Shown piece after piece: positions 37,459-45,400 of a stretch of 64,000 nt of DNA. Each line of letters begins with the position of its first letter. Position 1 is the first letter of the stretch. Position numbers and translations under genes: made by a program. Source of the stretch: Asanoa ishikariensis (GTDB lineage: Bacteria > Actinomycetota > Actinomycetes > Mycobacteriales > Micromonosporaceae); assembly GCF_900107455.1 (NCBI RefSeq), contig NZ_FNQB01000001.1, forward strand, positions 682,001 through 746,000, in the 5' to 3' direction. The notes below the pieces were generated by a model. The model made no database searches. It saw only the letters and a list, made by a program, of their open reading frames with translations, and was not told the DNA's origin.

Positions 37459-39786
37459 TCACAGTGAGTTTCCAGGCCTGGTCACGGGCTGCGACGCATC
37501 GACGTCGCTCGGTGTTGCCGCCTCGCCCCAGCGAGTAGCCGGCCCGACCACCGACCGCTCGATCGGCGTCGTCGCCAGCACGGCCCATCGCAACGCGTCG
37601 CCGCTGACGACCGCCACCATGTCGTCGCGGATCCGGGTCAGCCAGTCGGCGGCAGCGCCGAACCCGAGGGCGTCGGCGGCGATGGCCGCCTCCGGCGGTC
37701 GGAGAGTTCCCAGCACGACCAGGTCGGCGGTAGTTAGTAGGTCGACGTCCGCCTCGGTCAGCTCATCCCGCACGGTCAGCACGGCCTGCCATCTGGCGCC
37801 TGGCTCTGGGGCCGTGCTCGGCCTGGCGCTGCCTGCGCCGGGTTCGGCATCGAGGTCGTCCTCGCCGCCGACTTCGAGCATGTGCCGTCGGGTCGAGCGG
37901 GCGACTGCGGGTTCACGTGGGTGCCCGCTCGCCGTCATCCCGTCGGTGTCGCGTTCGACGGTCGCTGCGCTGGCGGTGTCTTGGCGGCGGGCCGGTGTCC
38001 CGCGAGTGGTGTCGCGTTCGACGGTCGCTGCGCTGGCGGTGTCTTGGCGGCGGGCCGGAGTCCCGCGAGCGGTGTCGCGTTCGACGGTCGCTGCCGTGCC
38101 TTGGCGGCCAGCCGAAGTCCCACGAGTGGCCACGTCGACGATCGTCAGCAGCGGCTCCCACGGCGTCGCCGTCGCCTGCGGATGACCATTGTTTCGATGG
38201 GCCGTCGCTGATCCGTCGGTCGTAGGCCCCGCGATCGGTTCGCGGATGGGTGGCGATCCGCGTGCTTGAACCCAGCGGTGGAGAGGTGCGGCGTCGGGCG
38301 TCACGGTCATGGCGCCGGCCGCGGCGCCGATCTCCTCGGCGAACTCGTGCCAGGCCGCCCACCTGCGCGTCCGCACGTCGATCCGGGTGCCCAACGCCAA
38401 CGCGCGCAGCGTGAGGATCTGAGCGGTCCGTAGCTCACCCGCCACGACTATCCGGGTGCCGGTCGGCCGAAACACTCGTGCGACCACCGGGGCGCCGTGC
38501 CGGTCGTAGCCCAACACCATCCCGGCGGGTGGCAGCACCTCGCTGGCCGTGGCGGCGCCAACCGGGCTCGGTCCTCTCCTGGGGCGCGGGCTCGGTCTTG
38601 GCCGGCCAGGGTCGCCGGCCGCCGACGAGCTCTCGGGTGCGCGTGCCTGACCTGGTCCGACCGTAGGTGCGCGTGCGCCACCGGTCGGCAGGCCCAGCGT
38701 CCTGGAGTGCCCGCCGAACGGCAGTGTTTCGGCAACCGTGAAGCGATGGTCGCCGTCGAGCCGCTGGACGGTCGCACGCTCGACTGCCGCGAGCTCGCCG
38801 AGGGCCCGGTCGGCGTGTGCCAGGTGCTGCGGTGACTCGCCGGCCAGCCGAACGTGCAAGCGCACCTCCGGAGCCGAGGTGACCGCGGCCGACACGGTCG
38901 TCGCGGCTGCCGGCAGGCTGAGCAGCCGGCCCATGGCCCGCGTCCGGTGAGCCGCGCCCTCGTCGCCCGGCGCGCTGGCCAGCGTCATGCGGTAGCAGGC
39001 CTGCCACAGCCCGCCGATCGCGACGAACGGCCAGCGGTCGTCGACGCCGGAGCGGCCGTCGTGGTGCGCGAGCTCGGCCACCGTGGCCAGCGCGTCGTCG
39101 TGGTCGAGGCGGCGGTGCGGGCCGATCCGCCGGGCGACGCGGCGGGTGATGCCGGACATCGTCGGGCGTAGGGCGCTGTCAGACCATCCGGGCGGTCGCA
39201 CGACGCGCACGACGACGAAGGTCCGCCGCTGCGGCAACACCCGGTCGTAGGTCAACTGCCGATACGACGCGGCCGCGGCGGTGCGGGCCGTTCGCGGCCG
39301 GCCGGTGGCGACCAGCAGGTCCAACCTGACGTGCGGCGGCTCGGCGGCCCGAGCGATCAGGGCCGCGATGTCGGGCAGCGCGGTGGGCTCGACGGCGAGG
39401 ACCGGCTCGTCCAACTCGAAGACGGTCACCAGGCCGTCCGCGTCGACGAAGCCGCCGTCGTGCGTCGTGGCCAGGTCGGGTGCCAGAAAACGGGCCAGCT
39501 CCTCGGGCGTGGTGTGCGCTGGCAACGCGTGCCGACGTGTCGCGTATCGGACGCCCGTCGCCAGCCAGTCGAACAGCCACCGGCCGCGCACACGGGCAAA
39601 AGCGACGACAACCAGCACGGCTGCGGCCGCTCCGGCGGCGCTGACCAGGAGCGGGCCTCGGCCGACAGCCACCAGGACCAGAGCGACCGCCACCTGAGCC
39701 GTAACCACCTGGCCGGCCCGAATGCGCATCCACTGTGGAGCTGACCGAACAGCCTTGCGAGAGGGGTCCACTGTCATCGATGTCAT
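37459..39786 (-). CDS. eccE: Type VII secretion protein EccE, extended form
   Basis: 775 residues from the ATG at 39786, which has GGGAGG 8 nt upstream; the frame extends to 39825 without such a site. Two N-terminal membrane helices (about 30-75) precede the EccE domain with FDWLATGVRYATRR and LVTVFELDEPVLAVEPTALP. EccE caps the periplasmic side of ESX membrane complexes. It is longer than usual (about 450): a Pro/Arg insertion near residue 400 and a low-complexity segment with 21-residue repeats (about 553-615) explain this. It is divergent from eccB, 77 bp away. Confidence 0.85.
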   Translation of the reverse strand: MTSMTVDPSRKAVRSAPQWMRIRAGQVVTAQVAVALVLVAVGRGPLLVSAAGAAAAVLVVVAFARVRGRWLFDWLATGVRYATRRHALPAHTTPEELARFLAPDLATTHDGGFVDADGLVTVFELDEPVLAVEPTALPDIAALIARAAEPPHVRLDLLVATGRPRTARTAAAASYRQLTYDRVLPQRRTFVVVRVVRPPGWSDSALRPTMSGITRRVARRIGPHRRLDHDDALATVAELAHHDGRSGVDDRWPFVAIGGLWQACYRMTLASAPGDEGAAHRTRAMGRLLSLPAAATTVSAAVTSAPEVRLHVRLAGESPQHLAHADRALGELAAVERATVQRLDGDHRFTVAETLPFGGHSRTLGLPTGGARAPTVGPGQARAPESSSAAGDPGRPRPSPRPRRGPSPVGAATASEVLPPAGMVLGYDRHGAPVVARVFRPTGTRIVVAGELRTAQILTLRALALGTRIDVRTRRWAAWHEFAEEIGAAAGAMTVTPDAAPLHRWVQARGSPPIREPIAGPTTDGSATAHRNNGHPQATATPWEPLLTIVDVATRGTSAGRQGTAATVERDTARGTPARRQDTASAATVERDTTRGTPARRQDTASAATVERDTDGMTASGHPREPAVARSTRRHMLEVGGEDDLDAEPGAGSARPSTAPEPGARWQAVLTVRDELTEADVDLLTTADLVVLGTLRPPEAAIAADALGFGAAADWLTRIRDDMVAVVSGDALRWAVLATTPIERSVVGPATRWGEAATPSDVDASQPVTRPGNSL
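37945..38127. repeat. 63-bp tandem repeat inside eccE
   Basis: Units start at 37945, 38008 and 38071; the third is partial. On the minus strand each encodes about 21 residues of the type RGTPARRQDTASAATVERDT, in frame. The segment is hydrophilic and probably unstructured. Confidence 0.9.
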
Positions 39787-39863
39787 CGCGGTAGCCTCCC
39801 GTCCGTATTCGGCGCGGTTACCCACCGCATTTTAGAGCCGTCACTGCCCACAAGGGAGTCCCG

Positions 39864-41204
39864 ATGCCGTCGCGGCAGGACCAGCTCCAGTCGCACCAGT
39901 TCATGGTGCAGCGCGTGGTGTCCGCGCTGGTCATGCGCGAGACCGACCCGGCGCAGCCGCCTTTCCGGCGGGCGGCCGGCGCGACGTTGGCCGGAGTGCT
40001 CGTCGCGGCGATCGCTTTGGGCGGATTCGTCGTATATGGCGCCCTCGCCGACGGTGGCGGCACCGCGTGGCGCGACACCTCCGCGGTGATCGTCGAGCGT
40101 GAGTCCGGCGCCCGCTACGTCTATCGCGAGGGCAAGCTGCATCTGGTCGTCAACTACGCGTCGGCACTGCTCGCGGTCGGCTCGCCGCAGCCGAAGACGG
40201 TGCTGGTGTCGCGCCGCTCCATCGAGGGTGTGCCACGGGGCAGCACGCTGGGCATCGCCGAGGCGCCGGACTCGTTGCCCGCGGCCGGTCGTCTGCTCGG
40301 TCCACCGTGGACCGTGTGCGCCCTGCCCGGGCCGGCGTCGGCGGTGCTGGTCGGCGCGACGGGCGCGGGTGGTGTGCGACTCGGCGACCGCGGGGTGCTG
40401 GCGCGACATTCGGACGGCTCCCTGCATCTCGTCTGGCAAGGTCATCGTTATCGGGTCCGCGATCCGGGCCTCGCATTGACCGCGCTCGGCTGGACGACCG
40501 CGCCGGTGCTGGTCGCTCCGGCGTTGTTGGACGCGCTGCCGGCCGGTGCGGACCTGGCCGTGCCCCGCATCTCCGGTGCTGGCGAACCCTCCACCGCCGT
40601 GCCCTCGGCGCTGATCGGTGAAGTCTTTGTCGTGACCAGTCAGGGCGGCGGGCGGCAGTATGCGCTGGCGGTGCGCGACGGCCTCGCCGGCATCACGCAG
40701 GTGCAGGCCGACCTGCTGTTGACGGCGGGTCGGCAGGACCAGCCCACGGACCTGAGCCAGGGGCGGTTCGCCGCCACCGCGAAGGCGCCGGATCTGGTGC
40801 CGGACGGGCTCGTGCCCACGGTGACCCCTTCCCTGGTCGAGTCAGTCGGGCGTGCGCTGTGCGCCGAGGTGCGGGACGAGCGCGGCGTCGCCGATGTCGT
40901 GGTCGATGCCGACCTGCCTGATCTGGCGGATGCCGTCAGCTCGCGGCCGGGCGACGGGGTCGACCACGTGGTCGTGGCACCGGGCCGGGCCGCCCTGGTC
41001 GAGACGGTCGCGCTGGGCAATCGGACCGGGGGAACGGTCAGCATCGTCACGGACCTCGGCCGCCGGCACGCGGTGGTCGGTGCGGAGACCCTGGCGATGC
41101 TCGGTTATGGCGGCGTGCGGCCGCTGCGGCTGCCGTCGGCGGTGGTGGCATTGATCGAGGAGAGTGCATCCCTCGATCCTGCCCGGGCCAGGGAGCCGGT
41201 TTGA
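39864..41204 (+). CDS. eccB: Type VII secretion protein EccB
   Basis: 446 residues with AGGGAG upstream of the ATG. EccB opens with the family signature RQDQLQSHQFMVQRVVSALV and MRETDP, has one membrane helix (about 38-60) and a large periplasmic domain. EccB is part of the ESX membrane core. eccE is divergent upstream; two WXG100 genes follow. eccC, eccD and mycP, needed for a full system, are absent from this window and must lie elsewhere if the system works. Confidence 0.93.
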   Translation: MPSRQDQLQSHQFMVQRVVSALVMRETDPAQPPFRRAAGATLAGVLVAAIALGGFVVYGALADGGGTAWRDTSAVIVERESGARYVYREGKLHLVVNYASALLAVGSPQPKTVLVSRRSIEGVPRGSTLGIAEAPDSLPAAGRLLGPPWTVCALPGPASAVLVGATGAGGVRLGDRGVLARHSDGSLHLVWQGHRYRVRDPGLALTALGWTTAPVLVAPALLDALPAGADLAVPRISGAGEPSTAVPSALIGEVFVVTSQGGGRQYALAVRDGLAGITQVQADLLLTAGRQDQPTDLSQGRFAATAKAPDLVPDGLVPTVTPSLVESVGRALCAEVRDERGVADVVVDADLPDLADAVSSRPGDGVDHVVVAPGRAALVETVALGNRTGGTVSIVTDLGRRHAVVGAETLAMLGYGGVRPLRLPSAVVALIEESASLDPARAREPV

Positions 41205-41206
41205 GG

Positions 41207-41232
41207 TTATCCACAGGCAGAAGTTGTCCACA
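41207..41232. promoter_or_regulatory. Pair of DnaA-box-like sites before the WXG100 genes
   Basis: TTATCCACA (41207-41215) and TTGTCCACA (41224-41232) lie in the same orientation, 17 nt start to start. Both match known DnaA 9-mers. They are just after the eccB stop and about 105 bp before the first WXG100 start. A nearly identical pair occurs at 57402-57428. Confidence 0.5.
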
Positions 41233-41335
41233 GCGGGTGTTCCTAGGGCTACCGAACGTGTGCCCGCAGGTCTAACGTCAGCGACGGCATGCGAGACATT
41301 CGCCAACTTCGACGCGAGAGCGGGGTGACGTCCGG

Positions 41336-41653
41336 GTGTCCCAGACCCAGGCCCAGGCGGCGGTGATGCAGCAGACCGCGGCCAGGTTCGAGCAGGTCGA
41401 CCAGACGCTACAAAGCATGCTGACCAGCCTCATGGCCGAGCTCGCCGTCCTGCGGACCGCTTGGCGTGGCGCGGGCGGCCGCTCGTTCGAGCAGGTCAAA
41501 CAGCAGTGGTCCCAGGACCAGGCGACCATGCAGCGCGCCCTGCGCGAAACGGCCGGCGCGATCCGCACCGCGGGAAGACACTACGAGGCCGCGGACGGCG
41601 ACGCCGCGAGCCGGATCGCCATCACCAATCGCGGCATCCAGCTGCCGTTGTAG
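41336..41653 (+). CDS. WXG100-family ESX substrate, first of pair
   Basis: 105 residues from GTG. The central motif reads AWRGAGGRSF (WxG) between two helices, and the C-terminal part has YEAAD, the YxxxD/E ESX secretion signal. Length and layout match EsxB-like proteins (CFP-10 type). It is followed after 12 nt by the second WXG100 gene; such pairs form heterodimers exported by type VII secretion. EccB and EccE genes are adjacent. Confidence 0.9.
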   Translation: MSQTQAQAAVMQQTAARFEQVDQTLQSMLTSLMAELAVLRTAWRGAGGRSFEQVKQQWSQDQATMQRALRETAGAIRTAGRHYEAADGDAASRIAITNRGIQLPL

Positions 41654-41665
41654 AGGAGAGATGTG

Positions 41666-41959
41666 ATGAACGACGACGTCCTGGTCGTCAACTTTCCCGC
41701 CCTGCAGCAGGCCAGCGCCGATATCCAACGGGCGCTGAACACCCTCGACACCCAGTTGGGCCAACTGGAACGCGATGCCGCACCGCTCATCGCCTCGTGG
41801 GATGGCGAGGCCAGACAGGCATACGACCAACGCCAGTCCCGCTGGCGCACCGCCTCCGCGGACCTGCAGTCGATGCTCCGCGACATCAAGCGTGCGCTGG
41901 ACGACTCCGCGGCCGACTACCTGAGCACGGAGAAGAAGAACACCAGCCTCTTTCAGTGA
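41666..41959 (+). CDS. WXG100-family ESX substrate, second of pair
   Basis: 97 residues from ATG 41666, chosen because AGGAG lies 7 nt upstream (a GTG at 41663 would add one residue). The motif is IASWDGEARQAY (WxG) and the C-terminus has YLSTE (YxxxE). Sequence is strongly helical. The pair with the preceding gene fits EsxA/EsxB organisation. No stop-proximal terminator is seen. Confidence 0.9.
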   Translation: MNDDVLVVNFPALQQASADIQRALNTLDTQLGQLERDAAPLIASWDGEARQAYDQRQSRWRTASADLQSMLRDIKRALDDSAADYLSTEKKNTSLFQ

Positions 41960-42439
41960 ACGGACGGCGACCGCGAACGTCCGTGGTGTCCAGAAAGTCC
42001 GTGCCGCTTGTCACCCGGTCGCGGCGTTGCAGGTGATCTGCGTCCACGTCGCGGTCAACTACCGCTAGCGTCACGCCGGTGTTGGTTGCCAGGTCGGGTG
42101 GGCCGGACGCGGGCGAAGTGTCCGTGCGGTCACCGGAGCGGGGCGCCAGGACGCGGTTGGGAGCACGCCCGTGCACGCTGGCGGGACGGTGACGGAGACC
42201 TAGGCAACTGGCAAGATGACGATTGGCAGGGAGAAGGCGGCGGCGGCTACGGTCGCGAAGGGACGTGGTGCGCAGCCGGCGTTTCGTCGAGCACCTTTCG
42301 GGTCTGCCCGTGGGTCCGAATCGGGAGGGTATCGACGGTGGGCACGGTGAGACCGCCCGTGACGTCCCTACATCGTGATCTAGCCGACACCTTGTAGGTT
42401 GTACGCGATGCGTCTGGCCTGTCCGGGAAGGAGGTGGCC
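41960..42439. other. Gene-poor gap between the WXG100 pair and the SseB-like gene
   Basis: 480 bp lie between the genes. The minus strand at 41979-42160 holds a probable mycosin remnant (separate entry). The part from about 42180 to 42427 shows no convincing frame and presumably contains the promoter of the giant gene. Confidence 0.5.
41979..42160 (-). pseudogene. Probable remnant of a mycosin (MycP-type S8 protease) gene
   Basis: A minus-strand frame reads TGVTLAVVDRDVDADH followed by RRDRVTSGTDFLD at about 41979-42080. Mycosins and other subtilases have here GVTVAVVDSGVDA and a similar GTDFLD, so the catalytic Asp region is recognisable but altered (DRDVD for DSGVD), and no GHGT His segment or later domain follows: the frame meets the end of the WXG100 gene. 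ESX loci usually encode MycP, so a decayed copy here is plausible. It rests on about 34 residues and could be chance. Confidence 0.4.
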
Positions 42440-45400
42440 GTGACCGACTGGGAACCGGCCACCGAGGTCGAGGCCGCGATGCGAGACGCGCTCCGTGCCG
42501 GAGACCAGGAACTCTACTTCCGCATCCTGGCTCGCTCCGAGCTGCTGCTGCCGGTGTCGTCCGACGCGCTCGCCGGGCGGGCACAGGTCGGTTGGGGCAC
42601 CTGGACCACCAACGGCCGCACGCACGTCCTCGCCTTCACGTCCGGTGAGGCCCTGCGCGTCTGCCTGGCCGACAACGCCGGGTCGGCGCGCCGCATGCCC
42701 TACCACGACCTCGCCGCCACCTGGCCAAACCTGGAGTGGTGGCTCGCGGTCAACCCGGGCCTGCCGATCGAGGGCTACCTGCCGGCGTGGTTCGTCGCCC
42801 AACTCGCCCGCGGTGACGTCCGTCTGCCGGGCCGCACCATGGGCGCCCGCGCCCGCCTCGACCGGGCCGAGTCCGCCGCGCGCGCTCGCGCCCGGGCGTC
42901 CGTGCCGGGGCAGGTAGTCCAGGGCGAGATCATCGAGCCTCCGTTCGTCGACCGGGCCGCCGCCGTGACCGGTCCAGTGCTCGAGCCGGACAGCATCGAG
43001 CCGCCGCAGCGCAACCGTCCGACCCGGCCGCCCGGCTTCGACTCGCCGCTCGCCTCCATGCGCCGGCGGGGCGGGGTGCCGGCACCGACCGACGCCACTC
43101 CGTCGTCGCCCGCGGCGCCGCCGCCTTTCCGTCCCGTCCCGACGCCGCAGGTCACCGACGTCACTCCCGAGCCCTATCGGGCGCCGGTCCTCCCCCCGCA
43201 GGTCACCGATGACACGCCGGAGCCGTATCGGGCGCCGGTCCTACCCTCGCGGGTCGCCGACGCGACCCCGGAGCCCTATCGGGCGCCGGTCCTACCCTCC
43301 CGGGTCGCCGACGCGACCCCGGAGCCGTATCGGGCGCCAGTCCTACCCCCGCGAGTCACTGATGCCACCCCGGAGCCCTATCGCGCGCCGGTCGCACCCC
43401 CACAGGTGAGTGACACCACGCCACACTCGCAGCGCCCGGTCCAGCGGCCTGCGGCCAACGGGGAGTCGGCTTGGCCGCCGCCGGTGGTCCACGGCGACCA
43501 AGCACCGCGGCCGTCGCGCCAGCCTGCGGATCCGCCGCGAGAGGTCACCGAACGTCCGACGCCGGCCATGCGGCCGCGATCGCCGTTCCGCGAAGACCCG
43601 GCGCGGTCGAGCCCACCCGGGCGGTTCGCCGGGCCGCCGCGCCCTCCGCGGCCCCAGGTCCGGCCCACCTCGGGCGGGGGTTTCTTCGGCGCACCGGACC
43701 AGGCCGAACAGGGTCAGCCAACCGGCCAGCCGGGCACTCCGGCGCGCGACGAGCAACGTCAGACGAACTGGTCGCCGGCCAACGGCGCAGCCGCGAGCGT
43801 GCCGCACGAGACCAGACCATCCGCGGGTACGCCCAACGGGTCCGCCACGCAGCCGTCGCCCTGGCCGGCGGCGGGCCGCGACGCGCCCGGTTGGGCGGAC
43901 AGCACGCCGCCGGCACCAGCACCGGCATGGCCGGCCGCGTCCGCGTCACCAACGGTCCCGCCGCCCGACGCGCAGTCCTGGACTGCCCGGCAGTCCGGGC
44001 CAGTGGGGCCGGATCTGTCGGGCACGAACGTTCAGCGCCCCGCCGGACCGATTCCCCCGTCGGACCTGGGACCCGTCCGCCGGACGCCCGGCCAGTCCTG
44101 GCCCGAGGCCTCGGTCGCCGGTGCACCGCGACCGGCAGAGCCTCCGGTCGCGCAGCCGTGGCCAGGTCGACCGTCCGTCCCCGCTCCCGGCGGGGCTACC
44201 GTCGCGGGCGACCCAAATTGGCCCGCCCGCGCTAGCGGCTCCGCGCCGGCCCAGCGATGGGCCGAGCCCGCGTCGGACGCGGCAGCGACCAGCAGCCCCA
44301 CCTCCTTCCAACCCGTCTCCGGCGCTCCGGCGTCTACGACGCCGCAGACCTGGGACCGGGTCGTCCCGACGTCCGAGGCGCCCAGTGGTGCAGCGTCGGG
44401 TGACCCGCAAGCTCCCTCACCAGCGGCAGGCCTATGGCCGGAGCGGCAGCTACCCGCGACGCCGATCGAGCCCGAGCCGGCGGTCGGCCCCAAGCCGGCG
44501 CCACGCGCCACTGATCTGTGGCCGGACCAGAGTCGGCCCGACGCGGAGCCCGCGGCTCGCGTCGCCGACCTGTGGTCGGCTCAGCAACCCACCGGCGGCC
44601 CGTCCGCAGGGACGGAGAAGAACCGAGCTACCGACCTGTGGTCCGGTCAACGTCCCCCGGGCGAGCCGGCCGCCGACGCCGCGGCCCCGGCGGGTTCGGA
44701 CAAGCCGCGTGCCACCGACTTGTGGTCCGGTGGGAAGCCGGCCGACGGTGGCCCGCAGCCAGGCTCGGACAAGTCGCAGGCCACGGACCTTCGGCCCAGT
44801 GAGCAGCGGGCGGATGGCGCCCCGCGCCTAGCCTCGGACAAGCCGCGTGCCACCGACTTGTGGTCCGGTGAGAAGCTGGCCGACGGTGGGCTGCAGCCAG
44901 GCTCGGACAAGTCGCAGGCTACGGACCTGTGGCCCGGTAAGCGGCCGGCCGACGGTGGGCTGCAGCCAGGCTCGGACAAGTCGCAGGCCACGGACCTGTG
45001 GCCCGGTGAGCAGCCCGCCGATGACACCCCGCGCCTTGGCTCGGACAAGTCTCGCGCGACTGACCTTTGGTCGGGTGCGCGGCCGGTAGATGGGTTGGCT
45101 GACGCCACCCAGCGGGTGGATTCGGATAAGCCGCGCGCCACGGATCTGTGGTCGGGTGAGCAGCCGGGCGGCGGGTCGTCGGACGGCGCCCCACGCCAGG
45201 GTTCCGAGAAGCCCAAAGCGACAGACTTGTGGTCAGGTGAGCGGCCGACCGCTGACGCCGCTCAGCAGATGAGCTTGGACAAACCGCGTGCCACCGAACC
45301 GGGGTCCGTCGACGCCGGGACGCAGGCGGGTTCGGGTGGGCCGCGCGCCACCGACTTGTGGTCGGAGCAGAAGTCACCTGAGGCCGCCAAGCCGGCGCCG

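Noticed and set aside
42008-42397. Plus-strand frame of 129 codons upstream of the giant gene
   Set aside because: No ribosome-binding site, unusual composition and opposite to the mycosin-like remnant.
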